The notes under the pieces were generated by a model. That model did not search any database. It was not told the origin of the DNA and saw only the letters and a list, made by a program, of their open reading frames with translations. Positions 38,933 through 49,812 of a stretch of DNA of 54,987 bases are shown here, piece after piece (position 1 is the first letter of the stretch; the number at the start of each line of letters is the position of its first letter). The position numbers were made by a program, and so were the translations under genes. Origin of the DNA: Candidatus Kuenenia stuttgartensis (GTDB lineage: Bacteria > Planctomycetota > Planctomycetia > Pirellulales > UBA1268). The stretch is from NCBI GenBank assembly GCA_945877135.1, contig CAMCQY010000008.1, forward strand, positions 1 through 54,987, in the 5' to 3' direction.

Positions 38933-40447
38933 ATGGAAGTCAGCGGTCCCAGCACGATCATCAACACCCTATCCATCTGGGGCAACGCCGATGTGGGCCG
39001 CGAACTGGTCGTGGCGATCGTGGCGCTGGCGTTCTTCTTTTTTTCGGCGCCTCGCGGTCGGCGGTGGCTGTCGTGGGGGCCGGCTACCCTGCTCTTTCTT
39101 GCCCCCCTGCCACTGGCCGTGGCGTGGCTTTTTCCTGATTCCCTCGACGCTCCCCGGACGGCGGCGTTCGGAATTCGCTTCTTCCTCATGGCGTCGCTCC
39201 TGCAGTCGGTGCTGCTCATCATCGCGGTGTCTGGATGGGAGCGAATCAGTCGGCCCATACCGAAGATCTTCCTCGACGTGCTCCGGCTGCTCACGATCGC
39301 GGCCGCTCTGATCGCGATCCTCTTCGAGGCAGGCGTGCGGGCCGAGAACCTGTTCACCGGTTCGGCGGTCCTGACAGCGGTGCTCGGCTTCGCCCTCAAG
39401 GACACGCTCGGCAACGTTTTTGCCGGGCTGGCGATCCATGCCGAACATCCTTTCGAATTGGGAGATTGGATCCAGTACGACACCAATCCCGCCCACATCG
39501 GAAAGGTCGTGGAGATCAACTGGCGGGCCACGAAAGTGATCACACTCGACGAGGCCTATGTGATCATCCCCAACGGCCAGCTTGCACAGGCGTCGATCCG
39601 CAATTTCACCAAGCCTGAGCCATGGTCGCGTCGATCGCTCTACGTGGTCGCACCCTACGATGTCTCGCCCCAGCGGGTGCAGCAGACCATCATCGATGCC
39701 GTGCGTGGCAGCTTTGGCGTGCTCGAGCATCCGGCTCCCTCGGTCGTCACCAACGACTTCAAGGAGCGGGGTGTCGAATACTGGGTGCGGCTGTTCACCA
39801 CCGACTTCGACAAGCGCGACCGGGTGGACGGCATGGCCCGCGACCGGATTTGGTATGCCTTCGCCCGGCAGGGCATCGAGATTCCGGTGGCCACGCAGCA
39901 GATCCGGATCACCCAGCTGCCGCCGCCCGTCATCGAATCGGAAGAGACCGCCGTCGAGCGACGCGTCACGAGCCTGCAACGGATCGGCATGCTCGGCCCG
40001 CTCACGTCGGAGCAGATTGGCCGGCTGGCGGAGGAGAACGTCGAGCGGGTCTATGCTGCCGGCGAGCCGGTGATTCGCCAGGGGGCTCCGGGCGACAGTC
40101 TGTTCGTGATCATGAGTGGCCTTGTCGAGGTCACGGTCGTACAGGAAGGCAGGCCGTCGGTTCGGCTGGCAACTCTGGAAGCGGGCGACTATTTCGGTGA
40201 GATGTCGCTCATGACCGGTGCCCCGCGGTCGGCCACGGTCGCCGCCCTCGTCGAAACCAGGCTGCTGGAGGTCGGCAAGGAGTCGTTTCGGAGGATTCTC
40301 GCCGCCCAGCCCAACCTCGTGGAACAGCTCGGCGCCGCGTTGCAGGCGCGGCAGAACGAGCGGGCCCAGGCCATGGCATCGGCCGACCGGTCACTTCCTG
40401 AGTCACAGGACATGTTTCAGAGGATCCGCGAGTTTTTCTCGATGTGA
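38933..40447 (+). CDS. MscS-type channel with C-terminal cyclic nucleotide-binding domain
   Basis: A 504-residue membrane protein. Several helices lead to the pore-lining MscS segment [20 protein letters not shown], then the beta domain ([35 protein letters not shown]). A complete cNMP-binding domain occupies about residues 360-485. Its phosphate-binding cassette, [19 protein letters not shown], keeps E423 and R432, which contact the ribose and cyclic phosphate. Gating by a cyclic nucleotide instead of tension alone is a reasonable prediction for this architecture. The ATG has no clear ribosome binding site. The next gene, 66 bp on, is a cyclic-nucleotide phosphodiesterase-like enzyme. Confidence 0.92.
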   Translation: MEVSGPSTIINTLSIWGNADVGRELVVAIVALAFFFFSAPRGRRWLSWGPATLLFLAPLPLAVAWLFPDSLDAPRTAAFGIRFFLMASLLQSVLLIIAVSGWERISRPIPKIFLDVLRLLTIAAALIAILFEAGVRAENLFTGSAVLTAVLGFALKDTLGNVFAGLAIHAEHPFELGDWIQYDTNPAHIGKVVEINWRATKVITLDEAYVIIPNGQLAQASIRNFTKPEPWSRRSLYVVAPYDVSPQRVQQTIIDAVRGSFGVLEHPAPSVVTNDFKERGVEYWVRLFTTDFDKRDRVDGMARDRIWYAFARQGIEIPVATQQIRITQLPPPVIESEETAVERRVTSLQRIGMLGPLTSEQIGRLAEENVERVYAAGEPVIRQGAPGDSLFVIMSGLVEVTVVQEGRPSVRLATLEAGDYFGEMSLMTGAPRSATVAALVETRLLEVGKESFRRILAAQPNLVEQLGAALQARQNERAQAMASADRSLPESQDMFQRIREFFSM

Positions 40448-40513
40448 ACCTCGCGGCCGTCGGTTATCTTCGACGACCAGCCAGCCGAGACCGGTACCAA
40501 CGCGATCCAACTC

Positions 40514-41275
40514 ATGCGTATCGAACTGCTGAATTCGAGCACTCCCCCATCAGACCTGCAGTTTCTCGTCTCGTTCCTCATCAACGACGAGGTGGCGATC
40601 GACGCCGGCGCGATCGGGCTCCTGACCGATCTGCAGCGGCAGCAGCGGGTGAGGCACGTCCTCATCACCCACGAACACCTCGATCACATCGCAACGCTGC
40701 CGATTTTCCTGGAAAACGTCTACGAACCTGGGCCTGACTGCGTGGAGTTGCTGGCGTCGCGGGCCGTGCTCGACTTTCTCCATGGGGACATGTTCAACGG
40801 CCGGGTGTGGCCCGATTTCTTCGATTTGTCACGGCCCAGCGATGCCTTTGTGAAGACGACCGCGCTCGAGCTGATGCAGCCGATCACGCGGGCCGGCCTC
40901 ACCATCACGCCCGTGCCGGTGTCGCACGGCGTGGAGACTATCGGATTCGTCGTCGATGACGGCCGGATCGCGGTGGCTTTTCCGTCTGATACCGGGCCCA
41001 CCGAATGCTTCTGGCAGCATCTCGCCTCGCTCGACCGTCTCGACGCCGTCTTTCTGGAGGCGAGTTTCCCGAGGTCGCTCGCCGATCTGGCCAGCGTCAC
41101 CGGGCACCTCAGCACCGCCACCTTTGCAAACGAGATCGGGAAGCTGCCGCGGCAGGTCCGCTGGATCGTGGTGCACCGCAAGGCGCGGTATGCGGATGTG
41201 ATCGCCAGGGAACTCAAGAGTCTGGGGCTGGCCAACGTGGAGTTGGTCCAGCCCGGACATGTCTACGATTTGTAG
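40514..41275 (+). CDS. MBL-fold hydrolase, class II cyclic nucleotide phosphodiesterase-like
   Basis: A 253-residue metallo-beta-lactamase-fold enzyme. Metal ligands appear in LITHEHLDHIATLP (HxHxDH), in the SHGVETIGFVVDDG region, in FPSDTGPTECFW and in a late His (VVHRKARYADV). The layout, with PVSHG followed by a GF-x-V strand and SDTG, matches class II cAMP phosphodiesterases (CpdP/PDE1 type). Other MBL hydrolases share parts of it, so the substrate is inferred. Its position directly behind a channel with a cNMP pocket supports the cyclic nucleotide assignment. Its stop is seven bases from the convergent typA stop. Confidence 0.8.
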   Translation: MRIELLNSSTPPSDLQFLVSFLINDEVAIDAGAIGLLTDLQRQQRVRHVLITHEHLDHIATLPIFLENVYEPGPDCVELLASRAVLDFLHGDMFNGRVWPDFFDLSRPSDAFVKTTALELMQPITRAGLTITPVPVSHGVETIGFVVDDGRIAVAFPSDTGPTECFWQHLASLDRLDAVFLEASFPRSLADLASVTGHLSTATFANEIGKLPRQVRWIVVHRKARYADVIARELKSLGLANVELVQPGHVYDL

Positions 41276-41281
41276 GTGCCG

Positions 41282-43159
<1,878 letters not shown>

Positions 43160-43371
43160 GGAGAATCCGGGGCTTGAGGGGCGGGAACGAGCGGGGGCGG
43201 GGAGGCCACGAGGCCTGGAGGCAGCCGACACAGGGGAAACGGGCGATTATTCAGCAACGCCGCAGGATTGCCTAGGGGCGATGCATCAGATGCATCGACT
43301 GGCGGGCGTGAGTCGTACGTCACGAAGGCCCACACTACTGTGGGCAAGCCGGCCGGCGCTTGGGGGGAAAA

Positions 43372-43445
<74 letters not shown>

Positions 43446-43454
43446 ATGACACGC

Positions 43455-43515
43455 ACCTCCGCGGCCGGGACCGCGGACATGGAAAATCGACCTCCGCGGC
43501 CGGGACCGCGGACAT
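43455..43515 (-). repeat. Two 26-bp GC-rich repeats between tRNA-Ile and tRNA-Ala
   Basis: A 26-base sequence (core CCGCGGCCGGGACCGCGG) occurs at 43455-43480 and again at 43490-43515, a 35-base period. Each copy can fold into a CCGCGG/CCGCGG stem with a six-base loop. Lying in the spacer of a tRNA pair, they may be processing or stability structures. Confidence 0.85.
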
Positions 43516-43519
43516 TGAA

Positions 43520-43593
43520 TGCGCGCGCCAAGATTCGAACTTGGGACCTCTACCTTATCAGGGTAGCGCTCTAACCAACTGAGCTACGCGCGC
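43520..43593 (-). tRNA. tRNA-Ile (anticodon GAU)
   Basis: Read leftward: acceptor GCGCGCG pairs perfectly with CGCGCGC, the anticodon stem CTACC/GGTAG encloses CTGATAA (anticodon GAT), the T-arm contains AGTTCGAATCT, and the discriminator is A. CCA is not encoded. Ile followed by Ala is the classic order of the 16S-23S spacer, but no rRNA gene flanks this pair. Confidence 0.96.
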
Positions 43594-43770
43594 GGACACC
43601 GACTCGGGACCCGAAGCGGGGCCCGACTGGGAAGTGTAGATGCAGGCGGGGCGTTTTCAAAGGGGGCAAGGCTCCTGCGGCGGGGGCTGCTGGGGCTAGA
43701 AAATGGGGCAGGCGCAACCCGACGTTCTCGTTACGTTGTGCGGACACTCCAACCCGAGAGGAACGTGATC

Positions 43771-45714
43771 ATGTCGAGCATGCGAGCCGCCGTCGCAAAG
43801 GCGTTTTTTTCCCGTCATTTTCTGCCAGGCGTGGCATCGTGGTGCCTGACGCTCTTCGCGGGCCTTTTGGGCCTCTCGACCACCCTCGAAGCAGCGGGCC
43901 CTACGGTCGAATACGCCCTCGGCCTGCGTCCCAGTCAAAAAGACGTGGACTATGACCGTCCCGAGGGAGACGCTGCCAAGAACGCCACCATCAAGACCGA
44001 GAAGTCTGGAGGGGCTTCGGCATTCGTTGTCCGTGGGCCGAGCGGCGAGATCCTGCGGGTGTTTGCCGATACCAACGCCGACCGGGTGGTCGATCGTTGG
44101 AGCTACTATAAGGACGGTATCGAGGTGTTTCGCGATATCGACTCCAATCACAACGCCAAGGTTGATCAGTCTCGCTGGCTCAATTCCGCCGGCAGCCGCT
44201 GGGGCCTCGACGAGGACGAGAATGGCGTGATCGATGCCTGGAAGGCGATCTCTGCCGAGGAGGTCTGCCGGGAGCTTGTGGAGGCCATCAAATCACGCGA
44301 TGCGGCGGCCTTCCAGCGGCTCCTGCCCACCAAGGTGGATCTGGAGGCGGCTGGCTTTGAGGGGCAGCGACTTGCCGAACTGCTGGAACGCGTGGCTGCT
44401 GCGCCGGCTGAATTCGCCCGCATCGCCGCTGCGCAGAAGCAGTTTGGCCCCGATTCAAAGTGGAGCACGATGATGACGCCCCAGGCCGCGGGCACGCTGC
44501 CGGCCGGCAGCGACGGCGTGGCCCGGGACGTGCTCGCCTACGACAACGTGATGGCCATTGTCGAAAGCGGGGCAAAGAATGGACAGGTCTTCGTCGGGTC
44601 GCTGGTGCGGTGCGGTGATGCCTGGCGGCCGGTGGCGGCGCCGCAGGTGTCGGGTGACCAGGGCGATGTCGCTGAGTCATTCGGCTTTTTCACGCCCAGA
44701 GTGGGGGCTGGCCAGCAGGCCGATGCCGGGCCTCAGTCGAGCGAGCGACTCAAGCCATTCCTGGGCCGGCTGCGTGATCTGGAGACGAAACTCGCTGCCG
44801 CCGACGCCGACGGTCGCAAGAAACTGGCCGACGAGCAGGTGACGATTCTGGGGCAGGTCGTAGAGGTTGCTGACGTCGCTGAGCGGCCATTCTGGGTGAA
44901 GCAATACGCCGAGACGCTTGCGGCTGGGGTGCAGGACGGCTCGCTCGCCGATGGCACCACCAAGTTGGAGCAGTTGGCCACGGCCGTGGCGGCCGATGAG
45001 CCGCTCGCTGGGTTTGTGACGTTTCGCCTGGCGCAGGCCCGATATGCGGCCAACATGCAGCAGCCTGGCGTTGATGTGGACAAAGTGCAGGCCGCCTGGC
45101 TCGAGGACTTGCAGGCGTTCGTCGCCAAGTATCCCGCCTCGCCCGATGCGGCTGAGGCGATGCTGCAGATGGGTATTGCCGACGAGTTTTCCGGCAAGGA
45201 CCGGGAGGCGCTCGAGCGGTATGCCGCCATCGTGAAGGCTTTTCCGGAATCGATTCCCGCCCGAAAGGCTCGTGGGGCGGCGCGGCGGCTCGAGAGCGTA
45301 GGCAAGCCGCTTTCGCTCTCTGGCGCGGCGATCGATGGCCGGCAGGTCTCGCTTGAATCGCTGCGTGGCACTCCTGTGCTCGTGCACTACTGGGCCACAT
45401 GGTGTGAGCCGTGCAAGGTGGACATGGCGCAGATTCGTGAGTTGGTGGCGAAGTATGGCCCCAAAAAGTTTGCGGTCGTCGGGATTGCGCTCGATTCCGA
45501 CAAGCCGCAGCTCGAGAAATTCTTGAAGGCAAAGCCAATCGCGTGGCCGCAGCTCCACGAGGCCGGGGGGCTCGACGGTCGATTGGCCGAGGAACTGGGG
45601 GTGTTGACGCTGCCGACGATGATCCTGCTCGATGCCGAGGGGAAGGTGGTTGACCGCAACGTCGTGATCACGGAACTGGAGAAGAAGATCGATGCGTTGC
45701 TCGAGAGTAAGTGA
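43771..45714 (+). CDS. Exported TlpA-like thioredoxin protein with EF-hand-like repeats
   Basis: A 647-residue protein. A signal peptide (basic start, hydrophobic stretch, ending near LEAAG) sends it out of the cytoplasm. Residues about 85-150 hold three aspartate-rich loops of the D-x-N-x-D/N-x-x-x-D kind (DTNADRVVD, DSNHNAKVD, DEDENGVID), each followed by W, like calcium-binding dockerin/EF-hand loops. A helical middle with TPR-like features follows (YPASPDAAEAMLQMG, FPESIPARKARG). The C-terminal thioredoxin domain has the redox centre C545-E-P-C548 (WATWCEPCK) and cis-Pro P615. A thiol-disulfide role in the periplasm is likely; partners are unknown. The ATG has GAGAGGA upstream. The stop lies in a triple 15-bp repeat. 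Confidence 0.9.
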   Translation: MSSMRAAVAKAFFSRHFLPGVASWCLTLFAGLLGLSTTLEAAGPTVEYALGLRPSQKDVDYDRPEGDAAKNATIKTEKSGGASAFVVRGPSGEILRVFADTNADRVVDRWSYYKDGIEVFRDIDSNHNAKVDQSRWLNSAGSRWGLDEDENGVIDAWKAISAEEVCRELVEAIKSRDAAAFQRLLPTKVDLEAAGFEGQRLAELLERVAAAPAEFARIAAAQKQFGPDSKWSTMMTPQAAGTLPAGSDGVARDVLAYDNVMAIVESGAKNGQVFVGSLVRCGDAWRPVAAPQVSGDQGDVAESFGFFTPRVGAGQQADAGPQSSERLKPFLGRLRDLETKLAAADADGRKKLADEQVTILGQVVEVADVAERPFWVKQYAETLAAGVQDGSLADGTTKLEQLATAVAADEPLAGFVTFRLAQARYAANMQQPGVDVDKVQAAWLEDLQAFVAKYPASPDAAEAMLQMGIADEFSGKDREALERYAAIVKAFPESIPARKARGAARRLESVGKPLSLSGAAIDGRQVSLESLRGTPVLVHYWATWCEPCKVDMAQIRELVAKYGPKKFAVVGIALDSDKPQLEKFLKAKPIAWPQLHEAGGLDGRLAEELGVLTLPTMILLDAEGKVVDRNVVITELEKKIDALLESK

Positions 45715-45744
45715 CTCGAGAGCAAGTGACTCGAGAGCAAGTGA
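45700..45744 (+). repeat. Three 15-bp tandem units covering a stop codon
   Basis: CTCGAGAGTAAGTGA, CTCGAGAGCAAGTGA and CTCGAGAGCAAGTGA follow each other at 45700-45714, 45715-45729 and 45730-45744. Each unit encodes L-E-S-K-stop in the frame of the upstream gene, giving three in-frame TGA codons. Confidence 0.92.
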
Positions 45745-45810
45745 CCGTGGTCTGACCAGAACCGAAAACTGGCTTTGCAGGCCGCGTGGCAGGTTCGCTA
45801 CTGTCCGCCC

Positions 45811-46071
45811 ATGACGCTGTTCGCCATTGCCGTTAGCCCGCTGCTCTGCACGTTGGGCCTTGTCCAGCTGCTGGGGATCATGGCCGCCGCCGCCGCCCGG
45901 TTGACCGAAGGCACACGCTATGAACGGGGCGGTCAGTGGCTCTGCCTCGTGTCGCTGGTCGTCGTTGGGGGGCTGTGCGGCTGGAGTCTGCAGTTTGGCC
46001 CCGGTTCGAGTGCGGCATGCGCTGTCACGCTCACGCTGATGACGCTCATCGCCATCATCGATTTTCACTAG
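45811..46071 (+). CDS. Small membrane protein of unknown function
   Basis: An 86-residue, very hydrophobic protein with three probable membrane helices (about 5-30, 47-63 and 66-83) and a short charged loop TEGTRYERG. I do not recognise a family. It sits 67 bases after the tandem stop repeat of the thioredoxin-like gene on the same strand. There is no clear ribosome binding site; an in-frame TTG twelve codons earlier is possible. Coding status rests on hydrophobic periodicity and codon bias. Confidence 0.55.
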   Translation: MTLFAIAVSPLLCTLGLVQLLGIMAAAAARLTEGTRYERGGQWLCLVSLVVVGGLCGWSLQFGPGSSAACAVTLTLMTLIAIIDFH

Positions 46072-46331
46072 CTCCGTTGGGGTTTTCGCTCGCGCGGCCA
46101 GCTTCGAGACCGCCGCTGCGGCCGTGATCTCTTGCCCGTTCTGCCCCATCTGCGCGGCTTCGCTGACGCGACCGGCGTTTTCGTTGGCAGCGGAAAAAAA
46201 CTCCCCTTCGGCATGATCGTGCGCCGAATAGATACCGGGAGATAGGTGGGCATGCGTGCCCTCCCGTTTCCCAGGGGGCCTTGCAGCAATTTTTGTGCGG
46301 GCCGCAGCCGAATCGATCCAAGGAGTCATGC

Positions 46332-47501
46332 ATGTCCATTCTGAGGTCCGCATTCGTGATGGCCGTGGTCGGCACATCGCTCGTCCTGCCGGCGGCACGG
46401 GCCGATGACCTGGCGGGATCCGTGGCCGCGAAGCTGCGGGAATCAGGTTCGTTGGCCGGCTACAAGGTCAACGTGAAGGCGAAGTCTGGCACCGTCTGGC
46501 TCGAGGGGCGCGTTGCCGATCAAAAGCAGCTCGCGGCTGCCGTGAGCCTTGCTGAAAACACTCCTGGCGTGGAACGCGTGGTCAATCGCCTTGCCATCGG
46601 CAAGCAGGCGGATTCGGCCGGGGGAACGCCCGCATTCAGCATGCCGTCGTCGGCCTGGGGCGTCGTTGGCATGCCTTCCCCAGCAGCGGCGAAAAATGCC
46701 TCAACCCCTGCCGCAGCGGCAAAATCGTTGGCTGGTTCGCCCCAGCCGGCGGCCCGCGGTCAGCTCGCCTTCGGCGGTCAGGAAGCCCCGGTGCAACTTG
46801 CTCAGGCCTTGGCCCCCACGGCCAGGCCGCAGGGTGCCGTCAGCGGCCGGCAGACACCAAATTCTCCCCGCCCTCTCGCGATGACGTCGTCACGATCTAT
46901 GCAGCCCGTCGCTAGCCAGCCCCGCTCCCAGCCGATGCCTGGGCAGGGACGCGACCCACGGATGGCGATGCGTGGCCCTGTGCAGCGGACCGCGATGCGG
47001 GGCGGCATGCAGGCAGACCCGATGCACCTGCCGTCGCCCGGTGGGTATGAGGGGCCGGTTGCCGATGGCCAGATGGTGCCGGGTTCGATGCGGGTCGTCG
47101 AAGGTGGTCCCGTGAATGGCGGCATGGCCGACGGTGGCATGGCCGATGGTGGCTATGCCAGCGGCGGTCAGGCCGGAGCGGGCGGCTACGCCAGCGGCGG
47201 CCCCGGGTATGCCGGTGGACCGGTGCCGATGGGTGGCACGGGAGTCGGCATGCCGCCGATTCCCGGCCGTGGCGACGGCCCCAACATGCCCAACTACGCA
47301 TGGCCCAGCTATGCCGCCTCGCCCAACGTGGCTGCCGTGCAGTATCCGACCCAGTATTCCCCGACCGCCTGGCCTTACATCGGTCCGTTCTACCCCTATC
47401 CGCAGGTGCCGCTCGGCTGGCGGCGGGTTTCGCTGGAGTGGGACGACGGCTGGTGGTGGCTCGACTTCGACGAGCGGCACATCCACAGCCACCATCGCTA
47501 G
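46332..47501 (+). CDS. Exported BON-domain protein with Gly/Met-rich tail
   Basis: A 389-residue exported protein. A signal peptide ends near AARADD. A BON domain follows at about 25-90 (VAAKLRESGSLAGYKVNVKAK, TVWLEGRVADQKQL, NTPGVERVVNRL, in parts), a fold that binds membranes or polysaccharide. A long Pro/Ala and then Gly/Met-rich low-complexity region contains repeats such as GGMADGGMADGGYASGG. The last 60 residues are aromatic (YSPTAWPYIGPFYPYPQVP, WDDGWWWLDFDE), a block I associate with planctomycete envelope proteins. AAGGAG precedes the ATG. A very strong terminator follows. The function is unknown; an envelope-associated role is inferred. Confidence 0.85.
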   Translation: MSILRSAFVMAVVGTSLVLPAARADDLAGSVAAKLRESGSLAGYKVNVKAKSGTVWLEGRVADQKQLAAAVSLAENTPGVERVVNRLAIGKQADSAGGTPAFSMPSSAWGVVGMPSPAAAKNASTPAAAAKSLAGSPQPAARGQLAFGGQEAPVQLAQALAPTARPQGAVSGRQTPNSPRPLAMTSSRSMQPVASQPRSQPMPGQGRDPRMAMRGPVQRTAMRGGMQADPMHLPSPGGYEGPVADGQMVPGSMRVVEGGPVNGGMADGGMADGGYASGGQAGAGGYASGGPGYAGGPVPMGGTGVGMPPIPGRGDGPNMPNYAWPSYAASPNVAAVQYPTQYSPTAWPYIGPFYPYPQVPLGWRRVSLEWDDGWWWLDFDERHIHSHHR

Positions 47502-47540
47502 GCTGGAACAGGCCGCCTTGGGGCCATCGTGATCACACAG

Positions 47541-47576
47541 AACCACTCCCCCGGACTCCCGGGGGAGTGGTTTTTT
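47541..47576 (+). terminator. Strong intrinsic terminator
   Basis: AACCACTCCCCC (47541-47552) pairs perfectly with GGGGGAGTGGTT (47561-47572), closed further by GG/CC, and the right arm runs into TTTTTT. This is the clearest rho-independent terminator in the window. It separates the BON gene from the lipoprotein gene. Confidence 0.93.
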
Positions 47577-47710
47577 CATGCGCGGCGATCCAGCTTCGCC
47601 GGATTTCCTGCCCAATCGGAAAATTCCGCAAGTTGGCAGGCCGCAAAGTCGATACATCCTGCAGGGTCGGTCTCCTGACCGCCGCCGGATCACCGCAGGA
47701 GGTTTTGTCC

Positions 47711-48289
47711 ATGAAGGCTCGAGCACGGTTCGTCTCGCTGGCGTTGGTTGCGGCGGTGGTTTCGGCGACACAGAGCGGCTGCTTCTGGATCACGTCCCAG
47801 GGACCGAATCTCGGCCCCCTCGCCTTTCCGATCCCCGTGCCGGTCTACATGCAGAAGCAGAAGGAAGACCAGTTCTGGAATTACGAACGCTATGAGCGGT
47901 CCCCGGTGCTCGGCCCGATTCCACCCGGTGGGCCCTGCGAAGCCCTCGACGAACCGAGCGACGACGAGGTGATGCGGGCGCTCGAGAAGGCCCGTCCGGT
48001 CCAGGGCAACTGGCCGTTCCTCTATGAGATCCAGCGGAACCACGTGCGGATCTCGAAGTGCAAGATCGCCGACTACATGGATCCGCCGCGGCACTATCCG
48101 CTGGCCGGGCCGGCCCAACTGCACCATGCCCACTACAAGTGCACGATCTACTTCCAGGAAGTGAAGCGGATCGGCTGGCCGGTGCCCCACACGCTGGTGG
48201 ACGAAGACTGCCAGGAAGTGGTGTATATCGACCACGACCATCTCCACATGGTCGGCGACGTGGATACCGGCTGCGACGCGAACTTTTAG
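47711..48289 (+). CDS. Planctomycete-type lipoprotein of unknown function
   Basis: A 192-residue lipoprotein: basic start, hydrophobic stretch, lipobox TQSGC with C24. The mature part is rich in aromatic and charged residues (QFWNYERYERSPVLGPIPPG, HHAHYKCTIYFQEVKRIGWP in parts) and ends in YIDHDHLHMVGDVDTGC. Four conserved-looking cysteines beyond the lipobox could form disulfides. No named domain is recognised. GCAGGAGG lies upstream of the ATG. It is preceded by the BON gene and its terminator, so it has its own promoter in the 134-base gap. Confidence 0.82.
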   Translation: MKARARFVSLALVAAVVSATQSGCFWITSQGPNLGPLAFPIPVPVYMQKQKEDQFWNYERYERSPVLGPIPPGGPCEALDEPSDDEVMRALEKARPVQGNWPFLYEIQRNHVRISKCKIADYMDPPRHYPLAGPAQLHHAHYKCTIYFQEVKRIGWPVPHTLVDEDCQEVVYIDHDHLHMVGDVDTGCDANF

Positions 48290-48444
48290 CGACTGTCGGT
48301 ACGTGCCGGATGTGCTGGTGGGAGCGGGCGTGACGGTGATGCTCGTCGGAGAGAGCGACGCCTGTCGATTCTTCCAGAGGCGGGAGATTGTTTCCGAGGG
48401 AACGGATTCGCCTGACCCGCCATGCGCATGCAGGCCTGCCTCCC

Positions 48445-49362
48445 ATGACGGTGCAAGAGCGAACAAACCCCCTGCGGCGCGGGGCTCGGGCGGGCCTCCA
48501 CGCCTGGGTGCTCGGGCCCGTCGTGGCGGTTGCCTGCGTGCTGCTGACAGCGGTTGCCCAGGCTGAGCCACAGGGACCGCGGGCCTGGGCCGGCTCGGAT
48601 ACCGCCGCTGCCGGTGGTCGCGATGCGATCCGCGTTGCAGCGGCTCCTGCACCAACTGCCGAACCGCCGTTGGCCGACGCGCCACGTGGTGGTGACACGC
48701 TCATCCCGACCGGCAATCTGCTGGCGACGATCCGGGATGGCGGCATCCTGATGGTGCCGCTCCTGGGCTGTTCATTCGCGCTGGCCGTGTTTGGCATCGA
48801 GCGGCTGGTGAATCTGCGGACCGGGCGGGTGGTGCCACGGCTGTTCGCCACCAGGTTCATCGAGCAGCTGCAGACGCGGCAGATCAGCCGTGGCGAGGCG
48901 ATCGATGCCTGCGAGGAAAACGGCAGCCCGGCCGCGAAGGTCTTTGCTGCCGCCGTCCGCCGCTGGGGCCGGCCGGCCGTGGAGATCGAGCAGGCGGCCA
49001 TCGATGCCTGCGAGCGGGAAGTGAATTACCTTCGTCGCTATCGGCGGGTCTTCAATGGCGTGGCCACCGTGGGGCCGCTCCTCGGGCTCCTCGGCACCGT
49101 GTTTGGACTGATCAGAGCGTTCAACGACGTGGCCGGTGCCGGTGCGATGGGGCGGCCCGACCTGCTGGCCCGCGGGTTTGGTGAGGCCCTCATCACGACC
49201 GCCATGGGCCTGCTCGTGGCCATTCCGGCCATGGTGCTCCACTGGTTTTTCACCAGTCGCGTCGATCGGCTCGCGATGCGTCTCGACGAGACGTGCCAGC
49301 AGGTGATCGACGAAATCTCGCAGGAGGCACTCGGCGAGACAAAACGCCGCGCCGCAGGGTGA
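48445..49362 (+). CDS. exbB: ExbB/TolQ/MotA-family proton channel protein
   Basis: Energiser subunit that uses the proton motive force to drive a partner across the envelope. The 305-residue protein has an extra N-terminal hydrophobic segment (about 22-40, ending AVAQAEP, a probable signal peptide) and a polar Ala/Pro linker. The canonical core of three helices follows: GGILMVPLLGCSFALAVFGIERL, then ATVGPLLGLLGTVFGLIRAF and LITTAMGLLVAIPAMVLHWF (in parts). The GLLGTVxGL motif is diagnostic. The start was set at ATG 48445. It is three bases from exbD, so the two are co-translated. Confidence 0.92.
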   Translation: MTVQERTNPLRRGARAGLHAWVLGPVVAVACVLLTAVAQAEPQGPRAWAGSDTAAAGGRDAIRVAAAPAPTAEPPLADAPRGGDTLIPTGNLLATIRDGGILMVPLLGCSFALAVFGIERLVNLRTGRVVPRLFATRFIEQLQTRQISRGEAIDACEENGSPAAKVFAAAVRRWGRPAVEIEQAAIDACEREVNYLRRYRRVFNGVATVGPLLGLLGTVFGLIRAFNDVAGAGAMGRPDLLARGFGEALITTAMGLLVAIPAMVLHWFFTSRVDRLAMRLDETCQQVIDEISQEALGETKRRAAG

Positions 49363-49365
49363 GCC

Positions 49366-49800
49366 ATGCCGCTGGTACGACTCTCCGAAGACGAAGATCC
49401 GGCGCCGAACCTCGCGCCGATGATCGACGTCGTGCTCGTACTCACGATCTTCTTCATGTGCGCCACGAAGTTTTCGGGCGACGAGCGGAAGTTTGACCTC
49501 GATCTGCCCCAGGCAGGCAGTGCCGCTGCGGTGGACGGTTCCCGTCCGGAGATTCTGGAGGTGGAGGCGTCGGGCGGGCTGCGGCTGGCGGACGATGATG
49601 TCGCGATGGGAGACCTTGCGGCGAGGCTGGCGGCCCTGCGAGCCGGCAGGCCCGATCTCGCCGTGATGATCCGTGGCGAGAATGCCGTACCGCATGGACA
49701 GATGGCGGAGGTCTACGAGGCCTGCCGGACGGCCGGTGTGACTCGGGTGGCGATCTCGGTGCGGCCGAAGGTGGCCGCCGGTGGCACCATCAGAAGGTGA
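49366..49800 (+). CDS. exbD: ExbD/TolR-family biopolymer transport protein
   Basis: Second energiser subunit, 144 residues. A short cytoplasmic N-terminus leads to one membrane helix carrying the essential Asp, D21, in APMIDVVLVLTIFFM. The periplasmic domain has DLDLPQAG and the late PDLAVMIRGENAVPHGQM (in parts) common in ExbD. It lies between exbB and a protein whose N-terminus resembles TonB. Confidence 0.94.
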   Translation: MPLVRLSEDEDPAPNLAPMIDVVLVLTIFFMCATKFSGDERKFDLDLPQAGSAAAVDGSRPEILEVEASGGLRLADDDVAMGDLAARLAALRAGRPDLAVMIRGENAVPHGQMAEVYEACRTAGVTRVAISVRPKVAAGGTIRR

Positions 49801-49812
49801 TGGTGGCCGGCG

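Noticed and set aside
38710-39543. Long N-terminal extension of the S21 frame
   Set aside because: The frame opens across the MscS gene on the other strand; S21 proteins start at the ATG at 38709.
47300-47710. Upstream extension of the lipoprotein frame
   Set aside because: It crosses the end of the BON gene and the strong terminator; ATG 47711 has a good ribosome binding site and gives a proper lipoprotein signal.
48388-48444. Earlier TTG start for ExbB
   Set aside because: It adds 19 polar Arg-rich residues before the signal-like helix; ATG 48445 gives the more usual N-terminus.
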